A program made the position numbers and the translations under genes. This document shows, in pieces, positions 1 to 7,631 of a stretch of DNA of 15,919 nucleotides. The notes beneath the pieces were generated by a model, which did no database searches, was not told the origin of the DNA, and saw only the letters and a program-made list of their open reading frames with translations. Source of the DNA: Cytidiella melzeri (taxonomy: Eukaryota; Basidiomycota; Agaricomycetes; Polyporales; Irpicaceae); assembly GCA_022592445.1 (NCBI GenBank), contig JABYQR010000622.1:1-15919 (forward strand), given 5' to 3'. Each line of letters starts with the position of its first letter. Positions within the stretch are counted from its first letter, which is position 1.

Positions 1-548
1 GGACATTCCGCTATACATGCCATCTGCCGCTGCTATTTGTGCTTTCAGAGCAAATATTTGTGAGGTCAGGCTGCTCAAAACTGAGGAACAGCTTCGCAGC
101 TTGCAAGCCGACGAGGCACTCAACGACTTGCATCGTCACCTTTGGACACACACCTTTGCCAACAGATACAACATTAAGAATTTTGTGAGGCAGGCTGCCA
201 ACACTTGAGGACGCCAATGGCTTGCAGCAATTGATAAGCATGCACAAGCTGCACTTTTAGAGCTGCGTAGCCCAGGCGAATGGGAGAAGATCCTTTGAGC
301 ACTGCAAGACAATGACGTCCGCTCGCTGAACAAACGAGTCCTCACTGAACAGGAGAAGATCGACCACGCCAGTTTACGGCAGGAGGCTGGAATTCCCATT
401 GAAGGTGTACTCGGGCGTGCTTACAAAACTGGTGCACCTATTGGTGAAGGTCGTTGTACCTTCTCTTGGATTTGGCTGGCACCAGGCGGCTGCGAGGATT
501 TTGATAACCCGGAGGCTGAAGACCTCAACAATCCCATTGTCCAAGAGA

Positions 549-598
549 GTAAGTCAGTGTTACAACAGAGTGGCCAGCTAATTAAGCATGTCCACTAG
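549..598 (+). other. 50-nt spliceosomal intron in the KDZ transposase
   Basis: The donor is GTAAGT, a CTAAT branch-like sequence lies at 579-583, and the acceptor is CACTAG ending at 598. Removing it joins codon ...GAG A|AT to the frame starting CTT CGG ATA GAA at 601, giving the expected LRIEW motif of KDZ proteins. Without splicing the upstream frame stops at the TAG of the acceptor. The size is typical of basidiomycete introns. Confidence 0.75.
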
Positions 599-789
599 AT
601 CTTCGGATAGAATGGGCAAAATTGAACGCATGGGCTACTCGGTGGTGGGAAGCTGTCAACCTCCTCCACGAGGAAATGCGGCGCGCAGTTGCGTTTTGTC
701 ACTCAAGAAGTCAGTGGTGGAGGGACCGAGCCGCAAACCTTGAAGACAACATGCCCGCAGATGTATGCAAAGGCTTCCGTGCATACGCG

Positions 790-794
790 TTAAT
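790..794. repeat. Target-site duplication TTAAT of the family A solo LTR (left copy; right copy 1576-1580)
   Basis: TTAAT immediately precedes the LTR start TGACAT and recurs immediately after the LTR end CGACA at 1576-1580. A 5-bp duplication is the usual size for Ty3/Gypsy integrase. Confidence 0.9.
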
Positions 795-1000
795 TGACAT
801 GGATAGTCCAACAGAGACCGGATTTTTCCAGCAATGTCACAAGTTTACAGCCTTAGGCGCCTATCTAGAGTGCTTATTTTCTGGCTAGGAGTGTTACCAG
901 ACCTAACCCAAACCCGGGTCACGTGACATCCTGCCTTATTTATCAATAGTCCAGACCCAAACCCTAGACTCAATCTGGAGCGGTTCCAGATCAACCTAGG

Positions 1001-1245
1001 CTATTGTTCTATTGTTCTCCTTCCATTGTTAGGGATTCCCCAGGGATTCCCCCAGTTCTTATTGTCCTATTGTCTTTCGTCTATTGTCTTCTGTCTATTG
1101 TTAGGGATTCCCCAGGGATTCCCCCAGTTTCTATTGTTCTATTGTTCCAGTTTCTATTGTTCTATTGTCTTATTGTTCTAGCTCTATTGTTCTACGTACC
1201 CTGGTCTTTGACAGCTACCCTGGTCCCTTATTGTTCTATTGTTAC
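1001..1245 (+). promoter_or_regulatory. ATTGTT motif array in the U3 of solo LTR A
   Basis: By eye there are 11 ATTGTT and 4 ATTGTC hexamers in 245 bp, mostly in the context CTATTGTTCT. The reverse complement AACAAT is the core recognised by HMG-box (Sox/mating-type) proteins. A role as an enhancer array is inference. The same array is present in the second family A LTR at 7838-8124. Confidence 0.5.
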
Positions 1246-1308
1246 TCCAGCCCCACAGTTACTCCAGTCCCTAGTGTGGGAACTTGTGCACAGACCACCC
1301 AGCCACAG

Positions 1309-1316
1309 TATATATA
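1309..1316 (+). promoter_or_regulatory. TATA box of solo LTR A
   Basis: TATATATA followed by GTAG. The same sequence lies at the same relative position in the 3' LTR (8189-8196). It sits 37 bp upstream of the direct-repeat/intron-like module, so transcription should start near 1340. Confidence 0.65.
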
Positions 1317-1352
1317 GTAGCCCTTACCCTCCCTAGCTCTGCATCTTGACCT

Positions 1353-1433
1353 CTCTGTCATTTGCACTGCTAGGTGAGTTACTGCATGTAACTTAGTATC
1401 ATACCTTATTAACTCTGTCATTTGCACTGCTAG
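1353..1433 (+). other. Intron-like segment bounded by direct repeats in LTR A
   Basis: A 21-bp sequence (CTCTGTCATT...CTGCTAG) occurs at 1353-1373 and again, identical, at 1413-1433. The first copy is followed directly by GTGAGT (1374-1379). The second is preceded by ATTAAC, a branch-like sequence, and ends in TAG. Splicing GT 1374 to AG 1433 would remove 60 nt and leave one repeat copy. Splicing is inferred, not shown. Confidence 0.5.
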
Positions 1434-1710
1434 TATCCGGCCTCTGAGCCTGCTTGTCTGCTTATCATCGACTTTGACCTCGTTGTCGTTGTTGTAGATC
1501 CACTTCCACTTCCACTCCCCCTCTTCTCTGCCCTTGTTTAGGGTTTAGCAGTATAGCAGCAGTCGCTCCGCGACATTAATGAAGGCCAATGCTGAGACGC
1601 AAATTGGCATACAATGGGCCAATAAGTGGGAGCCGCTGCAATACAGGGTCCTCAAATTCATGCAGCAATACCCCCTGTATGCTCAAGGAAATCTTGCCGG
1701 TGAAGGCCCT

Positions 1711-1842
1711 GCTCCTCCCGCTCCCGCTGCTGCTGCTCCCGCTCCCGCTGTTACTCCCACTCCCGCTGCTGCTCCTGCTCCCGCTGTTGCTCCTGCTCCT
1801 GCTGTTGCTCCCGCTCCCCCTTTCAATCCTGCTCCCACTCCC
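1711..1842 (+). repeat. GCTCCTGCTCCC-type codon repeat (Ala-Pro tract)
   Basis: Degenerate hexamer and dodecamer repeats of GCT CCC / GCT CCT with occasional GTT and ACT codons encode an APAPAV-type low-complexity tail on the KDZ frame. The tract opens several long overlapping shadow frames on both strands. Confidence 0.85.
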
Positions 1843-1980
1843 CACCCCGTACCTGACCTGGAACAATTCCCTGGAGAAGATCTTGACCCCAACCGTGTAT
1901 GCCCTCTCACTATCAAATTGACCCTGGATGACAACGATCTATACGCCAACAATTATGATTTCCACGCCAATGATTATTGA

Positions 1981-2628
1981 ACCAGCCAGCTGCCACTATA
2001 CTGCCTGTATGATCAATATCGCTTTTGTAGCTCAATAACATTTGAACCGTTTTTGGACAGCATTGAATCTCAAATCTGTACTGTTTTATTGTATTTCTTT
2101 TACTGTAGCCGACTGTAATATTTTGTTTTTCAAAATTCAATGTGCTAGCAAGCTTTTCTTAAAAGCAGCTAGTATCAGCTTTTCTTAAAAGTCGCTGCCT
2201 TAGCTACTACCAGTTTTCTTCAATGGATCCGCTAGCCTACTAGTACTTTTATTCTAAATTAGTACAAGGTCCCCTGTTTCCCCAGTTGTCCATCTCCGTT
2301 GAGCCCAGTATGCATGAAGCCAAACGTTGCGCTGTCCTCCGCTTGAACAAATCAGCTATACGTGGCAGGTGTACCACGTCTACACCTATGCCTAGTATAC
2401 CCATTTAGCACAGTCAGACGTGTGTTATTGCAGGACTTTCACTTGGGTTTGAATTTGGAGGAGTAGTAGATGTGGTGGCAGTGAGTTGTTGCAAACCAAG
2501 TTCAAGCTATGTACAAATACAGCGAGACACCGGGATTTACTGTCAAGATCTAAGATCACTAGATCACTAGAGTTGCGCTGAACCACCACGCACCACAACC
2601 ATAATCAGGTAAACCAACCGCTACCAGG
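1981..2628. other. Non-coding stretch
   Basis: No convincing gene. It holds a 15-bp direct repeat AGCTTTTCTTAAAAG at 2151-2165 and 2177-2191, and a short ATCACTAG doublet near 2555-2570. The first part is probably the 3' untranslated region of the former transposase gene. The end may be the promoter of the weak gene candidate that follows. Confidence 0.5.
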
Positions 2629-3102
2629 ATGCCAAGAGCTCTGTGCAGTGTAGGATATGTATGTATGATTTTGATTTTTTAACGTGACTAAACCCATACT
2701 AACAACCGTACTAAAGGCCAATTATTCACTCAAAGGGTGTCATGTGTAGAGGCCCTGCTAAGCAAGCTCGATCAAGTACCCCCACGGTTTCTATCCAAGG
2801 CGGAAGACTATGCCGACTTGAGGTGTTTTGCCGCAATTGCTGTGAAGACGTTGGAGGAGGTTGAAAAGCTTTTAGGAACGATGCTGAGAATCGGGAAGAA
2901 AGGAGATGTGAGGGTCATTGTGCTTCGATTTTTGCAGAGCAAGGTATATGGACAGAACATCAACGGCCTCTCTGCACAGCTCAAAAAGTTGCAGACAACC
3001 CTGAATTTGATGTGTGACATTGTTACACTGTACGTGGATCATCTCCACATCAACTCGGTTATTCACTTACAGAGAGTTATAGACGGTCGAGTTCTCGAGT
3101 GA
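2629..3102 (+). CDS. Hypothetical protein, possible MLKL/NLR-like helical N-terminal domain
   Basis: The open frame 2737-3102 encodes about 121 residues, helical and Leu/Lys-rich: AAIAVKTLEEVEKL, then VLRFLQSKVYGQNINGL, then LKKLQTTLNLM. The pattern of a Phe-Leu-x-Ser segment followed by an amphipathic helix resembles the MLKL_NTD-like / fungal STAND N-terminal bundle. This is a weak recognition by pattern. No ATG opens the frame at 2737 (it starts GTG), so a first exon is likely. ATG 2629 with an intron 2663-2716 (GTATGA donor, TACTAAC at 2696-2702, AAAG acceptor) would join in phase, but this is only one possibility. The protein stops at TGA 3100-3102 with no ATPase domain following, so it is either a small solo domain or a truncated gene. 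Confidence 0.35.
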
Positions 3103-4444
3103 TGAATGCTCCATCGCAAACCGAAATGCTAGAGAAGGTTGTTATCACGTAAAGCATAGTTGACACCACCGTTGCTGCGCCCAGCATTTGCACATCTACA
3201 CCCGCTTGTCGAGCGGTCGTCCCACTTTCAAATTTGTCTACAATGTCTGGAAGGTTGTGTATGTTGGTGCAACAATCTGGGTCCTTCACAGGTCGTACCA
3301 AGCTCGCTCACGGCGTACATTGGCCAAACAAATGTATCCAAGCAATGACCATGCAGCGTGCAGACTTGTCGCCAGGATTGAATCATGCCTAGTCATGCTG
3401 TCTGGTATCTTCTGTGGTGGATGGCTGCGGTGGAGGCCCAAATGTTGTTGAAACTATATAATTCAAAATGTAGTTTCCCACGCCTTATTACAAGGAAGCT
3501 TTAAGGTAGCAGAGTTCTCACAGTCTTGATATGGGAATTATGCAGCCGTATATGGAAACTCTAGTAGTAACCATCACATCAGCTGAGACGTACAGATATG
3601 GGTTGTGTAGACTAAGTAGTATAGCACTATAGGGATACTGCACATGTATGTATGCCTGTGTTCTAGTAGCATAGGAAATGACATGGAAAGCATGTAGTAC
3701 AACTCCAGAGGATGCCTAAAGCATACATCTGAGGACAAGTACTAGCATGAGTCATTTACTCATTATGTACGCCTCTGGTACAAGTGCTGAGCCTATTCAT
3801 ACAATGAGTCATGCATGAGTCATGCACTTAGTCATACAGTAGAATAGCAGAAGTAGACATGTATAGTAGTCACTTACATAATTAGATACAGACATGTATA
3901 TAAGCAGAGCTCCAATCTATAAGAGCTCTTCGATATCCTTTGCGCACATGTATTCAAGCAGTGTAAAGAGCTGCACGATGGCAATGAGCCATTTTGGATG
4001 CCGGGGAGCACAGCGACTCCTGCCTCGTAGCGTCGTTCGACAAGCTGATTGTGTGTGCCCGTTTGATAGTGTAGATGTTGTGCAAGGCTTATAGTGGCCT
4101 ACATCCGAGTGGCATAAGAGTACAAGGTTTGAAGCATGGTGATATAGGCACCTAATTTTAGTGCAAGTGGGGATGTAGATTAGTAAAGGATATGATACGA
4201 TTATGCTGGTCTACTGCGAGTACAGTATGCGAATGTCCCGATTGGAGCAAAGTGCCAAAACAATAGCATGAAAGAGGTGATGCCTGTGTGTGTGCACCGA
4301 AACACAAGCAGGAGAACACGAGCCACAATTATCATTGTAGGATAGCTTTGTAGATGAAGAACATAACAGCCGCGTTGGGTATGACATGCATCAAATGCAC
4401 GCTGAGGCTACCATACAGGGATTTTGCGCCTTCTTTGGCAATAA
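3103..4444. other. Non-coding stretch with regulatory-like repeats
   Basis: AT-leaning sequence with no supported gene. Short open frames on both strands lack recognisable domains. The notable content is the ATGAGTCAT cluster at 3747-3835. The retroelement pol remnant begins abruptly near 4445. The sequence at 4412-4441 could be a frayed extension of reverse transcriptase but is not clear. Confidence 0.5.
3747..3835. promoter_or_regulatory. Cluster of ATGAGTCAT (Gcn4/AP-1 type) sites
   Basis: Perfect ATGAGTCAT nonamers lie at 3747-3755, 3804-3812 and 3815-3823, and a TTAGTCAT variant follows near 3828-3835. TGASTCA is the binding core of bZIP factors of the Gcn4/AP-1 class. No gene with a clear start lies immediately downstream, so the target is unknown. 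The cluster could also be a local sequence duplication. Confidence 0.45.
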
Positions 4445-5121
4445 CAAGTCGAAGCCAACGACTTGTATCTTTGTCCCAAAAAATGCGAATTTGAACAGTC
4501 ACAAGTCGAGTACTTAGGTTTAATCATTGGTAACAGAAGGATTTGTGTGGACTTGGGTAAAATAGAAGCTATCACCAACTGGCCAGTACCACAGAACCTC
4601 TGTGATGTACGTGGCTTCATTGGATTTGCCAACTTCTACCAATGCTTCATCAAGGACTTTGCGCGGCATACTTGTCCCCTCCACAATCTCACCAAGAAAG
4701 TCTAACCTTGGAAGTGGGGAGAAGCACAGCAGAACGCCTTTCAGATGCTCAAAGATGTTTTCACTCAAGAACCTATTCTAGTCACATGGAAACCCGATTG
4801 CCCCACACGTATTGAAGTTGATGTGTCTGGCTTTGCAACTGGAGAGGTTCTGTTGCAGAAACTAGAGGATGGACAATGGCACCCAGTAGTGTTTTGGTCT
4901 CAGTCTATGGCCAAAGTGGAACAGAACTATGAGATCTATGATCGAGAAATGCTTGCTATCATCAGAGTTCTCGAAGATTGGTGTCACTGTTTGGAAGGAT
5001 TACCTGCGCCCTTCAAGATCATCACAATTCATCAGAATTTGCAGTACTGGCATACCGCCCAGGACCTGTCTAGACAACAAGCTCGTTGGTCTTTGTATCT
5101 GAGCTGGTTTGACTTTGTTTT
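4445..5121 (+). pseudogene. Ty3/Gypsy pol remnant: end of reverse transcriptase and RNase H (left of nested LTR)
   Basis: The frame reads EANDLYLCPKKCEFEQ, then VEYLGLIIG, then a VRGFIGFANFYQCFIKDFA segment: the thumb/connection region of Ty3/Gypsy reverse transcriptase. RNase H follows, with VDVSGFATG, VVFWSQSM, NYEIYDREMLAII and a degraded DHKNL-like site (IHQNLQYW), then RWSLYLSWFDF. The catalytic YxDD of reverse transcriptase and all of gag and protease are missing, so the element is truncated at its 5' end. One nonsense codon (TAA 4703-4705) lies before PWKWG, where Gln or Arg would be expected. The frame is cut at 5121 by the family B LTR and resumes at 5885. Clearly inactive. Confidence 0.9.
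5117..5121. repeat. Target-site duplication GTTTT of the family B solo LTR (left copy; right copy 5880-5884)
   Basis: GTTTT precedes the LTR start TGTTGTGG and recurs directly after its end GTGTCA. Removing the LTR and one copy joins the RNase H end (WFDF) to the tether (THKPGK) in one frame, which independently supports both boundaries. Confidence 0.92.
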
Positions 5122-5372
5122 TGTTGTGGATGGCCCGACTAGCCCGTAATTTTTGCAATTTACCTCTTGTTTTTATCTGTAAAACTCTGGGCTGCAACCC
5201 AGTTGCAACCTTCTCTGCATAAACTCCTTTGCACGTCTATTAAGCGCCCGTATCAGGTGGCTTAGATGCTCCACACTGTCACATTACTTGCTACTACGTC
5301 ACACTGGCATGTGACTTAGCTTAAGTAAGACCACATGCCTACAAGCACATGGCTCAGCCCATAGCTAGGGTT

Positions 5373-5380
5373 TGACGTCA
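5373..5380. promoter_or_regulatory. CRE palindrome TGACGTCA in LTR B
   Basis: A perfect 8-bp CRE (bZIP ATF/CREB-type) palindrome in the U3 part, about 260 bp upstream of the TATA box. Function is inferred from the motif alone. Confidence 0.4.
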
Positions 5381-5632
5381 TAGATACCGTTCACATGGGC
5401 TCCTTATTGTTCTTTCCCTATTGTTCTCTTTATGGAAGGATGTTCTCACAGTTGTGGGAATGGAATACAATAGTTGGTCTCCTTTTAGATAGATTCTCTC
5501 ACAAGTAGAGTTCTTGGCAAGGTCTAGACAATAGCTATTGTTCTCCTTTAGGTAGTTCTTTTGTGCTTTGTTCACACGGCTTCTTGCAGCGCCTGCCCTC
5601 AACATGGTCTGTGCGCAGGTCCCTGAAGTCCA

Positions 5633-5638
5633 TATAAG
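5633..5638 (+). promoter_or_regulatory. TATA box of LTR B
   Basis: TATAAG in the context CATATAAGATGC, 37 bp upstream of the first copy of the direct repeat, the same spacing as in family A. Confidence 0.5.
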
Positions 5639-5674
5639 ATGCTACATGTACGCTCCTAGCCCCCATCTCAACCT

Positions 5675-5762
5675 CTTGGTCTTTACTGGGCTAGGTAAGC
5701 AACACCCCTCTTGTACTACATAGCGGGTAGTATCAATACTAACTTGGTCTTTACTGGGCTAG
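5675..5762 (+). other. Intron-like segment bounded by direct repeats in LTR B
   Basis: A 20-bp sequence (CTTGGTCTTT...GGGCTAG) is present at 5675-5694 and 5743-5762 without mismatch. The first copy is followed by GTAAGC (5695-5700). A perfect TACTAAC lies at 5737-5743, 19 nt before the AG at 5761-5762 that ends the second copy. Splicing would remove 68 nt and leave one repeat copy. The architecture matches family A, although the repeat sequence differs. Splicing itself is inferred. Confidence 0.6.
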
Positions 5763-5884
5763 ATACTTGTATAAAGTCTGATAGCTGGTGAGAGCACTGT
5801 GCTACATGCCTGCCACCACCTCCTTGTCAATATCTACTCCATGTCCCTGTTTGTCACGTCGAGCCCCGTCTCCGTGTCAGTTTT

Positions 5885-7571
5885 AACACACAAACCTGGA
5901 AAGAACCTCACCCAAGGCAACCCATTATCCCGAGTCAGAACCTTTGAAGTTTTAGATGCATCATACAACAAGGAACAAGTTGTACTGAAGCCCAAATACA
6001 TCCAGACAATAGCCACCTCAAGTACTCCAGAATCAGATCTGTTAGAGTCATGAATTAAGGACATCAACATTGGAGAAGCAGAGGTAGTCCAGGGACTAGC
6101 CATGCTTAGGAATTATGGACCCCAAAAGTTGACCAGCAGTAGACTTGAGTGGGAGGAAGACAATGGACTGGTGTACTACAAAGAGAAGCTGTACACTCCA
6201 AAGGATTGAGAAGTTCACAGGGAGATTGTACGACGATGCCATGATGTGTTACCGGCAAAACATCCTGGCAAACACGCAACCCTAGAACTAGCCACACGGC
6301 ATTATTGGTGGCCTTGCATGGCATCATTTGAAGAACAGTACATACTTGGATGTGACAAATGTCAGCAAACCAAACTGGCACAGCACCCTGTTGTTCCGAT
6401 ACAGCCAATTGAAGTACCAGATGGACCCTGGCAGGTGTTTGGCGTAGACTTGGTTGGACCCCTTCCGCAAAGCAATGGATTTGACATGATTGCAGTATAC
6501 ACAGACTTGTATAGCAAACAGAGTCATGCAATCCCTGCCCAGTCTACCATCACAGCGGACGGCATAGCCAACCTTCACATCAAAGAAGTGTTTAGGCTCC
6601 ATGGTATTCCCCGACAGTTCATATCTGATAGAGGACCTCAGTTTGCAACCTGTGTAATGCAAGCGTTGTATAAATGAATAGGCATCACTGGTGCTATGAC
6701 TACAGCCTATCATTCCCATGCTAACAGTCAAACAGAAAGAGTCAACAAAGAAGTAGAAAACATTCTACGACTCTTTGTTGATCAACGACAAGATGATTAG
6801 GCAGAATACATCCCAGTGGCTGAATTTGCCATCACCTCTCGTGTCAACTCATCTATGCAGCATGCTCTGTTTGAAGTCTTGTACGGGTACCTACCGGATT
6901 TCACCATACCAGTTGGATGTCACAGCCGAATCCCAAATCTAGATGCACATCTAGTAAAGCTCAGACAGGTTCGGGCAGAAGCCGAAGCTGCCTCGCATCT
7001 ATCCAAGGAAAAGATGGCTGAAGCTTCCGGATACACCCGCAGAGCTACTCCAGTCTTCAAGGAATGGGACCTTGTGTGGTTGTCTTCCAAGAACATCAAA
7101 GTACATCAGCAATCTGACAAGCTAGGGCCTAGACAGCTTGGCCCATTCACAGTTCTTCAGAAAACCGGTGAAAATACATATCAGATCCAACTCAAATCCG
7201 GATATTGTATTTACGACAACATCAACATTGAATGGCTATCTCCGTATTGAGGAAACAAAGTAAACGGCCTCATACCAGAACCACCAGCACCAATCATAGT
7301 AGATGATTAACAAGTCTATGAAGTCGAGAAGATCCTAGACAGTCAGATCTACCGGAAGCAATTGCAGTACCTAGTCAAATGGAAAGGCTATGGAGAAGGC
7401 GATGTAACATGGGAACCTGCAGTAAATCTGACCAATGCAAAAGAGAGCATTGCAAAATTCCATGCCAGACATACCAATGCACCCCAGAAATTGCCCAAAG
7501 CACTCTTCGACTCCATTCCTTGGAAAACGTTGGAGAACATCACAGAAGCTATTGCATCTGACCTCAAGTGA
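5885..7571 (+). pseudogene. Ty3/Gypsy chromovirus pol remnant: tether, integrase and chromodomain (right of nested LTR)
   Basis: One continuous frame, with no frameshift. It begins THKPGK and NPLSR (end of the RNase H-integrase tether). The integrase zinc-binding region has CHDVLPAKHPGKH and GCDKCQQTK. The catalytic core shows FGVDLVGP (first Asp), FISDRGPQF (second Asp) and SQTERVN (Glu), with 35 codons between the second Asp and Glu, i.e. D-D35-E. A GPF/Y-like module follows (LGPFTVLQKTGENTYQIQL), then a chromodomain (YEVEKILDS, YLVKWKGYG, VTWEPAVNL), which places it among chromoviruses. In-frame stops lie at 6051 TGA, 6207 TGA, 6675 TGA, 6798 TAG (replacing the Trp of DDWAE), 7248 TGA and 7308 TAA. 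All can be explained by C to T or G to A changes. The frame ends at TGA 7569-7571, 48 bp before the polypurine tract. Confidence 0.92.
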
Positions 7572-7618
7572 GCAGATGGTAGAGTCCCTGGTTCTAGTTC
7601 ATCGAGGCGATGAATTTT

Positions 7619-7631
7619 AGGAGGCGGGTAA
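7619..7631 (+). other. Polypurine tract of the chromovirus
   Basis: The purine-rich sequence AGGAGGCGGGTAA directly abuts the 3' LTR start TGACATGG. This is the expected primer site for plus-strand synthesis in Ty3/Gypsy elements. Confidence 0.75.

Larger units (their letters stand above)
795..1575 (+). mobile_element. Solo LTR, family A (Ty3/Gypsy)
   Basis: The boundaries are TG at 795 and CA at 1575, fixed by the flanking TTAAT duplication and by end-to-end similarity to the 3' LTR at 7632-8454. No internal retroelement sequence is attached on either side, so this is a recombination product of a once complete element. It contains an array of ATTGTT/ATTGTC motifs (1001-1245), two copies of a tandem block beginning TTAGGGATTCC (1029 and 1101), a TATATATA box (1309-1316) and an intron-like segment bounded by a 21-bp direct repeat (1353-1373 and 1413-1433). 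It interrupts the KDZ transposase frame. Confidence 0.92.
2..1980 (+). pseudogene. KDZ-family transposase, C-terminal part, decayed and split by a solo LTR
   Basis: Partial at the window edge. The reading frame from base 2 gives an alpha-helical region with motifs I recognise from the C-terminal end of fungal Kyakuja/Dileera/Zisupton (KDZ) transposases: QADEALNDLHRHLW, then RQAANT, a DVRSLNKR stretch, FSWIW, then after an intron LRIEWAK, HEEMRR and SQWWRDRA, then GFRAYAL. The DNA-cleaving core lies upstream of the window. TGA stops at 206-208 (just after AANT, where the family has Arg) and at 296-298 fit CGA to TGA changes. A GT-AG intron at 549-598 joins the first two parts. The frame breaks at the LTR insertion (795-1575) and resumes at 1581 in the same phase (KANAETQIGIQWANKW), running to TAA-less end TGA at 1978-1980. 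The tail after about 1711 is Ala-Pro-rich and then acidic. Family assignment is from motif memory and confident; activity is excluded by the stops and insertion. Confidence 0.82.
5122..5879 (+). mobile_element. Solo LTR, family B, nested in the chromovirus pol
   Basis: 758 bp, TG at 5122 to CA at 5879, with a perfect 5-bp GTTTT duplication. It has no overall similarity to family A, but shares short CTATTGTTCT motifs (near 5403-5427 and 5532-5543) and the same promoter layout: TATAAG box at 5633-5638 and an intron-like segment bounded by a 20-bp direct repeat (5675-5694, 5743-5762). It contains a perfect CRE palindrome TGACGTCA (5373-5380) and the palindrome ACAATAGCTATTGT (about 5528-5541). 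No internal sequence remains. It inserted after the host chromovirus. Confidence 0.9.

Noticed and set aside
1576..1952. Long overlapping frames on both strands (Leu/Pro-rich and Gly/Ser-rich) over the Ala-Pro tract
   Set aside because: They are shadows of the GCT-CCC codon repeat of the transposase tail; simple repeats stay open in many frames.
3077..3301. Minus-strand 74-codon frame with a hydrophobic end
   Set aside because: It has no ATG start (opens at TTG), overlaps the end of the + strand candidate, stops just upstream, and shows no recognisable domain.
3894..4094. 66-codon + strand frame after a TATA-like sequence
   Set aside because: Composition is Ser/Cys-rich without motifs; no conservation or splice evidence can be seen.
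4412..4444. Possible extension of reverse transcriptase upstream of 4445
   Set aside because: A stop lies at 4442-4444 and spacing to the DLYL motif does not fit the family; the similarity is too weak to annotate.
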